Shown here: piece after piece, positions 1 to 9,934 of the stretch
Numbering within the stretch: position 1 is the first letter of the stretch
Layout: each line of letters starts with the position of its first letter
Origin: Polymorphobacter multimanifer
GTDB taxonomy: Bacteria; Pseudomonadota; Alphaproteobacteria; Sphingomonadales; Sphingomonadaceae
Direction of reading: 5' to 3'
NCBI RefSeq assembly: GCF_014205635.1
Contig: NZ_JACIIV010000008.1
Span: 1 to 64,000, forward strand
Length of the DNA stretch: 64,000 bases
Position numbers and translations under genes: made by a program
Notes under the pieces: generated by a model
What the model was told of the DNA's origin: nothing
The model's input: the letters and a program-made list of their open reading frames with translations, nothing else
The model's database searches: none

Positions 1-68
1 CACGCTGTCATCCATGGCAGCATGATCAACCCGGCCAAGCCGGAGATCAAAGCGGCGAGACCGCGAAC
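1..68. other. Unexplained left edge, probable foreign junction
   Basis: The TonB-receptor reading frame stops at 69-71, well before the end expected for its family, and the 68 bases beyond it do not continue the receptor in any frame I can recognise. The change suggests that another element begins here, for example an insertion sequence or a rearrangement end. I cannot name the element from so few bases, and no inverted-repeat partner is visible in the window. Confidence 0.3.
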
Positions 69-2504
69 CTACACCACGCTGTGGGACACGATCGAGCTGC
101 GATTTACGAGGTCGCAGAATTCGGGAGCCAGACTTGGGCCATCGACACATTGCGACACCACAGTGTCCGCATCGAGTGCCCTCACGGCGTTGTTGATGCG
201 GATGTCGTAATAGTTGGCTGACAATCGGAATCCTGGAGCAAAGCCTGGTTCGAATGTGGCACCAGCAGTGATCGAACGTGATCGCTCGGCGCGCAGATCG
301 GGATTGCCGCCGGTGACGCCGCCGATACTCGACACGCTGGGAACAACCGCAACGAACCCTGTCGGTATGCCGAGCGCCCGACAGTTGCCCGGACGCGAGG
401 ATGACCCGCCATTGATGTTTTCTGCCGAGCAGGGATCGCCGTTCGACAAGAAGAACTGCGCTCCTTGAATTGGCGCAAACAGCTCGGCGATATTTGGTGC
501 ACGGACGGCGCGCGAAAAAGCCGCACGGAACGTCAGGTCGCGGACGGGACGGTAGAGACCGCCGACACGCCAACTGTCGACCGTGCCAACACCCCCTTGG
601 CTGTATCGGGCGACGCGATATGACCCCTCAAGCGTTAGGGCATCGACGAAACGGACGTTACGGACCAGCGGCGCGACGACTTCGGCAAAGGCTTCACCCA
701 CATTAAAGCGACCACCCTGGTCGCCGCCGCTGGCATTGAAGACGAGCCCGGCAGACTCGAGCGGATCGGCGGTGAAATCGCTTATTTCGCGGCGATACTC
801 ACCGCCAAGCGCGAACGAAATTGCACCGCCTGGAAGGTTAAAAAAACCACCAGTGTCGCCGCTAAAGAATCCATTTGCGACTTGTTGTTCGAGAACTAAT
901 CGACTGGTGGTCGTCTGTCCTATGAAGGTCGAAGCCGCCTCGATCCCCCGCCTTCCGAACAGATTGACAGGCACACAGGCATCGATGTCAGCATTGCCCG
1001 TTGCGCGGCCACCTGCATCGAGCCGGCTCCGGCAGACAATCGCGCCGCGAGCGCCCAGAACCCCGGTCGCATCGACGACGGCATCGACAGAGTTCTGGAA
1101 GCGCTGGAGATTACGGTTGTTCAGTTTGTCGATAAGAATCCGGCTTCGGCCGTAAGTAAACGACAGATCATAACGGAGATGGTCGGACAGGATGCCACGA
1201 ACGCCTCCGACCCCGCGTGCGACTTCGCGTCGGGTGCGCTCGCGAGCATCGCCAAGCGCTTCCGCATCAAGGTTTAGTGTGAAACTATCCACTAACCCGA
1301 TGGATTGTAGGACACTGCGCGCTTGAGCGGTCAGATACGGATTGGCGGTCGATATAGTGAGCGGCCCGGCAGCACCCGATCCGCAAACATCACAATTAAA
1401 CGCCGGTGCTCCTTGAGATTCCGATTTGATCGAGACGTATTTTCCTTCGCCGTAAATCTCAAAAGCTGGCGATACTTCGAAGCTGGCCAGAGCGAACGCA
1501 CCATAGCGCCGCAGCTTTGGCAACAGATCGAGGCTTTCGCGAATGTTCGTGCCGTCGCCGCCTTCAGTGAAGAAGCCCGAGCCAACAGGCCCACGACCCA
1601 GGTTGGCAGGGTTGAGACTACCGTCCGGGGCAAAGCGCAGAATGCTGTTCGGTTGAATCGTGACGAAATCGAATGCCGGATTGACGACCGTACCCCCGGT
1701 TGAGCTGTCGATAATCCGCGTGTCGTTGACCAGTATCTGGTCCGGGACACCGTTTGAACGCGCGTTGCCGTCGCCGGGGTCTGCGGGGTTGGTGAAATAC
1801 CCGCTGCCAAAGCGGGCGAAAGATCGATCAGCGTTGAACAGTGGCTCGCGATCCTCATAGTCTATAGAGCCAACGATGCGTCCCCGCCCACCGGCGAACA
1901 CCCGACCAAATGTGAGAGCGGCAAGGCGGTTGGAGGCATCGCCTTTGTCCGAGATGCCCGCCTGCGCACGTGCGCGAACGCCGATAAACTTGTCGTCCAG
2001 CACAAAGTTGACGACGCCTGATACCGCGTCCGAGCCATAAATCGCCGAAGCCCCGCCGGTCACCACGTCTACGCGCTTTATGAGATCAAGCGGGATCAGG
2101 TTGATGTCGACGGCGGCAGTCCCCGGCTGGCTGGCGACGTGGCGACGGCCGTTTTCGAGGACGAGGGTGCGCGTGGTGCCAAGGCCACGTAAATCGAGGA
2201 AGTTGGCACCCGTAACGCCGCCACCACCAAATACCCCAGAATTCTGCTGCGTTTCCGTCTCGCGCAGCGCCGGAAGCTCGCTCAGCTGATCGCCAATGCT
2301 CGTTCGGCCGAAGCCGCTGAGTTGCTGCATGTCGACCGTCGTCGTGCTGAGCGAAGTGTCGTCAGCACTGCGATTCACGCGCGATGCTGTAACGACGATG
2401 TCCTGATCGGCGACCTGTTCAGCAGTTTGCGCCGCAACAGATGCTGGAAGGGCTGCGACACCGAGTGTCGATGTGAGAAGCAGCAGCGAGCGGATTCGAA
2501 ACAT
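69..2504 (-). CDS. TonB-dependent outer-membrane receptor, C-terminally truncated
   Basis: This is an outer-membrane receptor for energised uptake of a large substrate (siderophore, glycan or similar; the substrate is not readable). Residues 1-26 form a signal peptide ending in SVAAQ. The plug domain follows at roughly 35-165, with the family motif around IPLDLIKRVDVVTGGASAIY and then YGSDAVSGVVNFV. The beta-barrel then runs to the end. At 811 aa it is shorter than the 950-1000 aa usual for this sphingomonad type. It stops at NRSSIVSHSVV, without the last barrel strands or the usual terminal aromatic residue, so roughly 150 residues appear to be missing and the barrel probably cannot close. 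It lies 6 bp downstream of the SUMF1-like gene and is likely co-transcribed with it. Base composition looks more AT-rich than in the core genes to the right. It may be a decaying gene. Confidence 0.85.
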   Translation of the reverse strand: MFRIRSLLLLTSTLGVAALPASVAAQTAEQVADQDIVVTASRVNRSADDTSLSTTTVDMQQLSGFGRTSIGDQLSELPALRETETQQNSGVFGGGGVTGANFLDLRGLGTTRTLVLENGRRHVASQPGTAAVDINLIPLDLIKRVDVVTGGASAIYGSDAVSGVVNFVLDDKFIGVRARAQAGISDKGDASNRLAALTFGRVFAGGRGRIVGSIDYEDREPLFNADRSFARFGSGYFTNPADPGDGNARSNGVPDQILVNDTRIIDSSTGGTVVNPAFDFVTIQPNSILRFAPDGSLNPANLGRGPVGSGFFTEGGDGTNIRESLDLLPKLRRYGAFALASFEVSPAFEIYGEGKYVSIKSESQGAPAFNCDVCGSGAAGPLTISTANPYLTAQARSVLQSIGLVDSFTLNLDAEALGDARERTRREVARGVGGVRGILSDHLRYDLSFTYGRSRILIDKLNNRNLQRFQNSVDAVVDATGVLGARGAIVCRSRLDAGGRATGNADIDACVPVNLFGRRGIEAASTFIGQTTTSRLVLEQQVANGFFSGDTGGFFNLPGGAISFALGGEYRREISDFTADPLESAGLVFNASGGDQGGRFNVGEAFAEVVAPLVRNVRFVDALTLEGSYRVARYSQGGVGTVDSWRVGGLYRPVRDLTFRAAFSRAVRAPNIAELFAPIQGAQFFLSNGDPCSAENINGGSSSRPGNCRALGIPTGFVAVVPSVSSIGGVTGGNPDLRAERSRSITAGATFEPGFAPGFRLSANYYDIRINNAVRALDADTVVSQCVDGPSLAPEFCDLVNRSSIVSHSVV

Positions 2505-2510
2505 TGGCGA

Positions 2511-3419
2511 CTAACTGCCTTTGGTCAGAGGTTGCGGGTTTGCGTCCCACGCGCAGCGAAACCCAAAAGTGGCGGTCCAGAAATCGAGGCCCGCGATGCC
2601 GCGAAAGGAGACGCGCAGCTGTTCCGGGGGGTAGCCCCAGCCAGCTCCGCGCACGGCCTTTATCTCGCCATTTGGCAGACCACGGGGATCGGTCGCCGGC
2701 CCCGTCGGGTAGGGACCATCGACAATCCAATCAGCGGTCCACTCGTAGGCGTTACCTGCCATGTCGTAGAGGCCGTAGCGGTTAGGCGCGAAGCTCGCGA
2801 CGGGCGCAATGCGCGTATACCCGTCGTTGTAATTCTTGAATGTCGCGAAGGTTGGAAACTCCTTCGCGGTCGCGATGTCAGGGCCGTTGGCATATTTGAC
2901 GCCGCTTACCTCTGGCGTCGAAGCGCTGCCCCAGATGTGGATTTGACCTTCGCGACCGCCGCGAGCGGCGCGTTCCCATTCAGCTTCAGTCGGTAAGCGT
3001 CCCCCTGCCCAATGGCAGTAAGCATTGGCATCGCCCCATGAGACCTGGACGGCGGGCCAGTTGTCGGGCGCAGGCTCGTTAGACGCGAAGGGCGCGCGCC
3101 AGCTTAGGCCGTTGATCCAATCCCATTCGTTCAAATCGAAGCGCCAGAAGCGGCCCTGCCCTCGCTTGTCGGCCTCCGTGCGATAGTTCGTTTGGGCGAC
3201 AAAACGACGGTATTGTCCGACAGTTGTCTCGGTTCGGGCGAGCCAGAACGTGCGAGAAAGCGTGATCTTGCGACGTGGCAACTCGGTAGGCTCACAGCGG
3301 CGATCAGCTGGAACGCATCCCATAAGAAATGCGCCGGCAGGTATCCTCGCTGCGGAGGGAGCCGGTTGCAGCGGCGCTAGTGCAACCGACGACAGGATTG
3401 AAAGAGCGAAATCAAACAT
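2511..3419 (-). CDS. SUMF1/formylglycine-generating-enzyme-fold protein, exported
   Basis: This 302-aa protein has a signal peptide (about residues 1-23) followed by one SUMF1/FGE-sulfatase domain. Recognisable family motifs include IPAGAFLMG near the start, RTETTVGQYRRF, the GRLPTEAEWERAARGG block, YDMAGNAYEWTADW, and a terminal GFRCAWD. True formylglycine-generating enzymes have a redox cysteine pair in the segment after RGGSW; here that segment reads RGAGWGYPPEQLRVSFRG, with no cysteine. I therefore expect a non-oxidase member of the fold, not a sulfatase activator. I chose the ATG at 3419, not one 14 codons upstream, because it gives a clean signal peptide and sits just below a plausible promoter. 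It is the first gene of a two-gene operon with the TonB receptor, which suggests a shared surface or uptake role. Confidence 0.85.
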   Translation of the reverse strand: MFDFALSILSSVALAPLQPAPSAARIPAGAFLMGCVPADRRCEPTELPRRKITLSRTFWLARTETTVGQYRRFVAQTNYRTEADKRGQGRFWRFDLNEWDWINGLSWRAPFASNEPAPDNWPAVQVSWGDANAYCHWAGGRLPTEAEWERAARGGREGQIHIWGSASTPEVSGVKYANGPDIATAKEFPTFATFKNYNDGYTRIAPVASFAPNRYGLYDMAGNAYEWTADWIVDGPYPTGPATDPRGLPNGEIKAVRGAGWGYPPEQLRVSFRGIAGLDFWTATFGFRCAWDANPQPLTKGS

Positions 3420-3841
3420 CGGAAATTTATGGCATGATATACCATACCATGGAAGAGGCAATCGCGCCCAATATGCTTAAAAAGAGTGAGAAGGCGGTGA
3501 GCGTCAAAACCGGTCGGTCCAGGCACCGATACCCACTGCCCGGTTCTCAGGGACTGGCAGGTGTCAAAGCGTGCTCCACAATTTCGATTCCAAGATCGGG
3601 CATGGTTTGCGGCCCTACCGACATAGGTCCGCAAGCGATCAATACTTCCCGGCAACTGAGAGGGTGCCGTTTGGCGGAAGGTTAGGAAGGTCAAGATGTG
3701 ACCGTCACGCGTGCTACGCTGCAACCGCCAGAAGACGTCGTAACCCGGCTTTCGCCCGTATCTGCGCGCTCCATTACGAAGCGTAGCATAGAGTAGACAT
3801 GCGTGGTTCCACATTGCTGCGGCATCGCCGACTCTGGCGCA
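3420..3841. other. Intergenic stretch without recognisable gene
   Basis: Between the SUMF1-like gene and the small gene at 3842 there are about 420 bp with several open frames on both strands. None resembles a protein family or has a convincing ribosome-binding site. The stretch is AT-richer than the core. An 8-bp inverted pair (GCTACGCT at 3713-3720 and AGCGTAGC at 3780-3787) is present but widely spaced. It may hold the left boundary of the recombinase element, but no copy of the tRNA-Ser 3' end is visible. Confidence 0.4.
3434..3461 (-). promoter_or_regulatory. Candidate promoter of the SUMF1/TonB-receptor operon
   Basis: On the minus strand there is a -35-like TTGCCT (3456-3461), a 16-bp spacer and a -10-like TATCAT (3434-3439). 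Transcription would begin only about 8 nt before the ATG at 3419. The same stretch carries the tandem sequence ATACCATACCAT, which could be a regulator site. Confidence 0.35.
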
Positions 3842-4063
3842 ATGCCCCGTCCGTCGCGCGCCCATGGACCCACTGCATCCGAGCAGCTTGAAGCGCTGCT
3901 TGGCGAGCTGTGGCCATTCCCCGGTCGTCCGCCCAAGCATGACGTGGCAAGCTGGCAAGTGACCGACGATTGGCCCGAGCAAGTGCCGGTTACCGACGGC
4001 GAGATCGCCATCTTTGAAGTATGGTTTGGAGACCTCTTCGACGAGTTGTTCGGCCCCGCCTGA
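3842..4063 (+). CDS. Small acidic hypothetical protein
   Basis: This is a 73-aa acidic, tryptophan-rich protein with no signal peptide or membrane segment. It contains LWPFPGRPPKHDVASW in the middle and ends FGDLFDELFGPA. I do not recognise a named domain. The coding look (good third-position GC, no rare start) and its place directly before the toxin-antitoxin-recombinase operon suggest it belongs to the same mobile element. I chose the ATG at 3842 because the frame upstream of it (from 3803) is compositionally poorer. The upstream ribosome-binding site is weak. Confidence 0.55.
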   Translation: MPRPSRAHGPTASEQLEALLGELWPFPGRPPKHDVASWQVTDDWPEQVPVTDGEIAIFEVWFGDLFDELFGPA

Positions 4064-4098
4064 CCGTCCGAAGTTCCTGGCCCAACCACATCACAGGC

Positions 4099-4127
4099 TT
4101 GCACCTAGTCCCTCATTGGAGTATATC
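4099..4127 (+). promoter_or_regulatory. Sigma-70-type promoter of the toxin-antitoxin-recombinase operon
   Basis: TTGCAC (4099-4104), an exact 17-bp spacer and TATATC (4122-4127) form a good promoter. The -10 ends only 5 nt before the toxin ATG at 4133, so the expected transcription start falls on or next to the start codon. The toxin mRNA would be leaderless. Confidence 0.5.
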
Positions 4128-4132
4128 GAGTC

Positions 4133-4492
4133 ATGTCGAAGCCAGCACCCGTCAGCGTCATCGAGACGCCCGAGTTTCTGGCGGCGACCCGGCGCATGAT
4201 GACGGACGAGGAGCGTGGCCTGTTAGTGGATTATCTCGCCTACAACCCGGTCGCCGGTGACTTGATCCCCGGCACGGGCGGCGTGCGCAAGCTGCGCTGG
4301 GGGCTGGACGGACGCGGCAAGCGTGGCGGCGCGCGGGTGGTCTATTTCTACCACAGCGAGGCGATGCCGCTGTTCGCACTGACCGTCTATGCCAAGAGTG
4401 AGCGAGCGGACCTGTCCCAGGCCGACCGCAACGATTTTCGCCGCCTGACTGCGATGCTTGCGGACGCCTATACGAAGGGGAGCAAGCGATGA
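4133..4492 (+). CDS. RelE/HigB-family toxin
   Basis: This 119-aa protein has the pattern of the RelE-type toxins of HTH-partnered modules. It begins VIETPEFLAATRRMMTDEE, has the conserved GTGGVRKLRW strand-turn and the GGARVVYFYH strand, and ends in a helical LSQADRNDFRRLTAML segment. Such toxins cut mRNA on the ribosome and are neutralised by the antitoxin encoded next. Its stop overlaps the antitoxin start by 4 bp (ATGA), so the pair is translationally coupled. The toxin-first order with an HTH antitoxin is the HigBA arrangement. Its promoter abuts the start codon. Confidence 0.85.
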   Translation: MSKPAPVSVIETPEFLAATRRMMTDEERGLLVDYLAYNPVAGDLIPGTGGVRKLRWGLDGRGKRGGARVVYFYHSEAMPLFALTVYAKSERADLSQADRNDFRRLTAMLADAYTKGSKR

Positions 4493-4787
4493 CGAGCAAG
4501 ATCGCCGACAGTATCCGGCGCGGACTGGAAGAGGCCGTCGCCTTCGCCGAAGGCACGGCTGACGTCAGCCGCTTCGGTGTGCATATCCCGGACGTGATCG
4601 ACGTGAAGGCAATCCGGGGCAAGCTGGGGATGACGCAGCAGGAGTTCGCCGGACGGTTCGGCTTCTCGATCAAGACACTCCGGCATTGGGAACAGAAACA
4701 GCGCGCTCCCGAAGGCCCGGCGCGCGCTTACCTTCTCGTCATAGACCGTGATCCTAACGCGGTGCAGCGCGCATTGAGGAAAGCGGC

Positions 4788-4791
<4 letters not shown>
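4489..4791 (+). CDS. HTH (Xre-type) antitoxin
   Basis: This 100-aa protein has a helix-turn-helix at about residues 43-80: the segment IRGKLGMTQQEFAGRFGFS is followed by the recognition helix IKTLRHWEQ. It is the antitoxin partner of the preceding RelE-like toxin and probably represses the operon. It overlaps the toxin gene by 4 bp and the downstream recombinase gene by 4 bp, so the three genes form one translationally coupled unit. The HTH probably belongs to the HigA/NadS group. That assignment rests on pattern, not on a search. Confidence 0.85.
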
Positions 4792-6497
<1,706 letters not shown>

Positions 6498-6667
6498 GCG
6501 AGGGCATGGCATGAACATGATGTCTGCCGGCCGAAGCGGGGCGTCTAGCCGATGCGAGGGGGGCTTGCCAAGCCTTGTTGCGGCAGGGATCTTCACGCTG
6601 GCGAAAGGCTTACTATATCAAGGGTCATGCAGCGCATTCTCCGCAGGAGACGATCGGGACAAGTCGA

Positions 6668-7021
6668 ATGGACATGATGATCAATCCTTCCGCCTCGCCG
6701 ACACCGGCGACCTTCACCATCGGTGATGTGGTGCGGCATCGCCTGTTCCCGTTTCGCGGCGTGATCTTCGATGTCGATCCGGTGTTCAACAACACCGAGG
6801 AATGGTGGGCGTCGATCCCGGAGGAGGTGCGGCCGCGCAAGGACCAGCCCTTCTACCACCTGCTCGCCGAGAATGACGAAGCGTCCTACGTGGCCTATGT
6901 GAGCCAGCAGAACCTGGTGCTCGAGCGCGATGGCGAGCCGGTTCAGCATCCGGCGGTGCCGCAGATGTTCGATGGCTTTGCCGGGGGGCGCTACCGTCTG
7001 CGGCCGGAGATCCGCAACTAG
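6668..7021 (+). CDS. hspQ: HspQ-family heat-shock/hemimethylated-DNA-binding protein
   Basis: This 117-aa protein carries the YccV/HspQ fold. Diagnostic motifs are FTIGDVVRHRLFPFRGVIFD near the start, then EEWWASIPEE, the QPFYHLLAEN strand, and YVAYVSQQNL. HspQ proteins modulate Lon-dependent proteolysis and bind hemimethylated DNA in enterobacteria; the role here is inferred from the family. I chose the ATG at 6668 (MDMMINPS) because the sequence upstream is not conserved in type, and a purine-rich AGGAGA lies at 6644-6649. A weak promoter, TTCACG (6592-6597) with TATATC (6614-6619), could serve it. The stop overlaps the convergent tatC stop by 4 nt. Confidence 0.85.
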   Translation: MDMMINPSASPTPATFTIGDVVRHRLFPFRGVIFDVDPVFNNTEEWWASIPEEVRPRKDQPFYHLLAENDEASYVAYVSQQNLVLERDGEPVQHPAVPQMFDGFAGGRYRLRPEIRN

Positions 7022-7809
7022 GCCGTAGTCGCTGCCAGCTTTGCGCGGCGGCGCTCGGTGAACCAGATGCCGATGATCGAGAGCTCGTAGAGCAGGATCA
7101 GGGGGATCGCGAGGGAGAACTGGCTCCACACATCGGGCGGGGTGATGACCGCCGCGATCGCGAAGGCGGCGACGATGGCGTAGCGGCGCCCCTTCTTGAG
7201 CTGGTCGCGGGTGATGATGCCGGCGCGCTCGAGGAGCATCAGCAGCACGGGCAGCAGGAAGCTTACCCCGAAAGCCAGGATGAGGCTGGTGACGAGATCG
7301 AGATACTCGCCCATCGCCGGCAGTGCTTCCTGGGTGATGCCGTTGGCGGCGCCGTCGGTCTCGAACGACAGGAAGAAGGTGAAAGCGGCCGGCATCACGC
7401 CGAAATAGGCAAGGCTGGCGCCGAGGCTGAACAGGATCGGCGTGGCGAGGAGGAAGGGCAGGAACGCCCGCTTCTCGCGCCGGTAAAGCCCGGGCGCCAC
7501 AAATGCCCACATCTGGTTGGCGATGATGGGGAAGGCGAGGCAGAGGCCGGCAAAGGCCGCCACGCGCACCTTCACGAAAAACGCCTCGTAGAGCTTGGTG
7601 TAGATGAGCTTGCCCTGCACATCGGGACCATAGGCATTCACCAGCGGCTGTACGAGGATGCCGAAGACGATGTCGGCGAGTGCAAAGCCCACGCCGAAGC
7701 AGATGACGAAGGCAATGACGCAGCGGAGCAGGCGGGTGCGCAGCTCGACCAGATGGTCGAGAAGCGGGGCCTTGCTGGCGTCGATCTCGGTCTCGTCTTC
7801 AGCGCTCAT
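7018..7809 (-). CDS. tatC: Sec-independent translocase subunit TatC
   Basis: This 263-aa integral inner-membrane protein has six predicted helices. The family signature lies near the start (LLDHLVELRTRLLRCVIAF), followed by the periplasmic loop FFVKVRVAAFAGLCLAFPII and YEFVAPGLY-like WAFVAPGLYRREKR. TatC recognises twin-arginine signal peptides. The ATG at 7809 overlaps the tatB end by 11 bp. An in-frame ATG much further upstream is inside tatB and was rejected. It is the last gene of tatABC. Confidence 0.95.
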   Translation of the reverse strand: MSAEDETEIDASKAPLLDHLVELRTRLLRCVIAFVICFGVGFALADIVFGILVQPLVNAYGPDVQGKLIYTKLYEAFFVKVRVAAFAGLCLAFPIIANQMWAFVAPGLYRREKRAFLPFLLATPILFSLGASLAYFGVMPAAFTFFLSFETDGAANGITQEALPAMGEYLDLVTSLILAFGVSFLLPVLLMLLERAGIITRDQLKKGRRYAIVAAFAIAAVITPPDVWSQFSLAIPLILLYELSIIGIWFTERRRAKLAATTA

Positions 7810-8302
7810 CCGGAACGCTTTCGGGGGGCATTTGCTCCGGTGCTGCGTGCGCGGCCGGTGTCGTGCGCGGTGTCCGCTTGCGCTTCGGCTTGGCGAGCAT
7901 CGCGGGTTGCGGCTCATCGGGGCCGGCGAGCATCGATGGCTCCGGGGTGTCGGCAAGCGGCACGGTCAGATTGTCCAGCGCCGGCTCGGGCAAGGTGGCC
8001 GGCGGCGTCTCGGGCGGCATGAGGGCCGCATTGGCATTGCCGGGGTCCATGAACGCGGTGGGGTCCATCGCGGTGGCCTTCATGATCGCTTCGTTCTGCT
8101 TGGCCCAGGCCTTCTGCATTTCTTCAAGCTCGGCTTCGCGCACCATCGCATCGAAGCCCGAGCGGACATGGCGTGTCATGGCACGGCCCTTGGCGACCCA
8201 TTGGCCGACCATGCGCATGGCTTGCGGCAGCCGCTGCGGGCCGATGACCAGCAGCGCCACCACGCCGATGACGAACAGCTCTGACGAATCGATGCCGAAC
8301 AT
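7799..8302 (-). CDS. tatB: Sec-independent translocase subunit TatB
   Basis: This 167-aa protein has a short N-terminal membrane helix (FGIDSSELFVIGVVALLVIG), the TatB hinge PQRLPQAMR, an amphipathic helix (about 24-60) and a long proline/alanine-rich cytoplasmic tail. TatB couples substrate recognition by TatC to TatA assembly. It is the middle gene of the tatABC operon, 21 bp after tatA and overlapping tatC. Confidence 0.93.
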   Translation of the reverse strand: MFGIDSSELFVIGVVALLVIGPQRLPQAMRMVGQWVAKGRAMTRHVRSGFDAMVREAELEEMQKAWAKQNEAIMKATAMDPTAFMDPGNANAALMPPETPPATLPEPALDNLTVPLADTPEPSMLAGPDEPQPAMLAKPKRKRTPRTTPAAHAAPEQMPPESVPDER

Positions 8303-8323
8303 GTGCGGCCACCCCGGCCGCGG

Positions 8324-8563
8324 TTAGCGCCGCACGTCTTCGGCGGTGGGGGTGGGCGTCACCGTGCCGGCCTTGGCGTCGGTGAGCTGGGCCGGCGGCG
8401 CCTTGGGAGTGGCCGGCGCGCTGTCATCATCGGCGAGGCCCTTCTTGAAGCTGTTGATACCCTTGGCGAAATCACCCATCAAATCGGAAATCCGGCCACG
8501 ACCGAAGAGCAGGATGACAACGAGGATGAGAACGACCCAGTGAATGAGGCTGAACGAGCCCAT
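8324..8563 (-). CDS. tatA: Sec-independent translocase subunit TatA
   Basis: This 79-aa pore-forming Tat subunit has a membrane helix at about 6-21 ([17 protein letters not shown]), then the hinge [20 protein letters not shown] and a charged amphipathic helix, with an unstructured tail. It heads the tatABC operon. The Tat pathway would export folded cofactor proteins across the inner membrane. Confidence 0.93.
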   Translation of the reverse strand: MGSFSLIHWVVLILVVILLFGRGRISDLMGDFAKGINSFKKGLADDDSAPATPKAPPAQLTDAKAGTVTPTPTAEDVRR

Positions 8564-8718
8564 GAGCTTGACCTTTGCCGTGAAAGTACAAAACGAGCCC
8601 CTGTCTACTCGCTTGCGAACGTGCTGGCCATAGCCGCGAACTGCGGATGGTTGCAGCCGCCCGCGCCGCCGTTACAAGCGCCGGCAGACACTTGCCCGTA
8701 ACCGAAGGGACGATTTCC

Positions 8719-9924
8719 ATGCGTGAAGCCGCCATTGTCAGCACCGCCCGCACCCCCATCGGCCGGGCCCACAAGGGGGCCTTCAACGATACCGACGCTC
8801 CCCAGCTGGCGGCGCATGCCATCAACGCGGCCCTTGTTCGCGCCGGCATCGATCCTGGGCGGGTGGATGATCTGTTCATGGGGGCGGCGGCGCAGTTCGG
8901 CACCCAGGGCGCCAATGTCGGGCGCATGTCGATCTTTGCCGCAGGGCTGCCCGATACCATTGCTGCGACCAGCATCGACCGGAAATGCGCTTCGGGGCTT
9001 ACCGCCATCGCCATGGCGGCGCGCGGCATCATCGCCGGCGACATCGATGTTGCAGTGGCGGCCGGGGTCGAATCGGTGAGCCTCACCCGCAACGCCCATG
9101 CGCCGACCTTCCGCAGCCAACCCAAGGTCGTCACCGACCATGTGCCGCATGCTTACATGATGATGATCGAGACCGCCGAGATCGTCGCCGAGCGCTATGG
9201 CGTGAGCCGCGAGGCACAGGACGAATTCGCTGCGATCAGCCACCAGCGCGCCGCTGCGGCGCGCGATGCCGGGCGATTCGATGCCGAGATCGTTCCGATC
9301 ACCGTCACCCGCAACCTGATCGCCAAGGATGGGACCGTGACCGGCACCGAGACGATTGCGCTGGCGGCCGACGAGGGCATCCGTGCCGACACGGCGGCGG
9401 CAGGGCTCGCCGGGCTCAAGCCGGTGTGGCGCGATGGCCAGGTGGTGAAGGAAGGGCGCTTCGTCACCGCCGGCAACGCCAGCCAGCTTTCGGACGGCGC
9501 TTCGGCGCAGGTGGTGATGGACCGGGCGATGGCCGAGGCCGAAGGGCTGGACGTGCTGGGCATATACCGCGGCTTTCAGGTGGCGGGCTGTGCGCCCGAG
9601 GAGATGGGCATCGGCCCGGTGTTCGCCATTCCCAAGCTGCTGGCGCGAGCCGGCCTGAAGGTGAGCGACATCGGATTGTGGGAGATCAACGAAGCTTTTG
9701 CCTCGCAGGCGCTCTACTGCCGCGACCATCTGGGGATCGACCCGGCGCTGCTCAACGTGAACGGCGGCGGCATCGCACTCGGCCATCCGTTCGGGATGAC
9801 CGGCAGCCGCATCGCCGGCCATGCGCTCATCGAGGCGCGGCGTCGCGGGGTGCGCTGGGCGGTGGTGTCGATGTGCGTGGCAGGCGGGATGGGGGCTGCG
9901 GGGCTATTCGAAATCCCGGCTTGA
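8719..9924 (+). CDS. Thiolase (acetyl-CoA C-acyltransferase)
   Basis: This 401-aa thiolase has the acyl-accepting cysteine Cys90 in SIDRKCASG. The C-terminal active-site blocks are NGGGIALGHPFGMTGSR, with the catalytic His, and CVAGGMGAAGLFE, with the second Cys. It condenses or cleaves acyl-CoA/acetyl-CoA in fatty-acid degradation or acetoacetyl-CoA formation. Which direction applies cannot be read because no other beta-oxidation gene is adjacent. I chose the ATG at 8719 over one 24 codons upstream because MREAAIVSTARTPIG is the family start and GAAGGGA lies just before it. It is convergent with ptsH, with a gap of 10 bp. Confidence 0.93.
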   Translation: MREAAIVSTARTPIGRAHKGAFNDTDAPQLAAHAINAALVRAGIDPGRVDDLFMGAAAQFGTQGANVGRMSIFAAGLPDTIAATSIDRKCASGLTAIAMAARGIIAGDIDVAVAAGVESVSLTRNAHAPTFRSQPKVVTDHVPHAYMMMIETAEIVAERYGVSREAQDEFAAISHQRAAAARDAGRFDAEIVPITVTRNLIAKDGTVTGTETIALAADEGIRADTAAAGLAGLKPVWRDGQVVKEGRFVTAGNASQLSDGASAQVVMDRAMAEAEGLDVLGIYRGFQVAGCAPEEMGIGPVFAIPKLLARAGLKVSDIGLWEINEAFASQALYCRDHLGIDPALLNVNGGGIALGHPFGMTGSRIAGHALIEARRRGVRWAVVSMCVAGGMGAAGLFEIPA

Positions 9925-9934
9925 TCCCCCTGCT

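Noticed and set aside
2485-2505. Possible tRNA 3'-end remnant (GGATTCGAAA) as left attachment site
   Set aside because: The match to the tRNA T-arm is only about 9 bases and lies inside the receptor signal-peptide codons.
3377-3982. Minus-strand frame of about 200 codons in the accessory gap
   Set aside because: It overlaps both the SUMF1-like gene's N-terminus and the small gene at 3842, with no homology seen.
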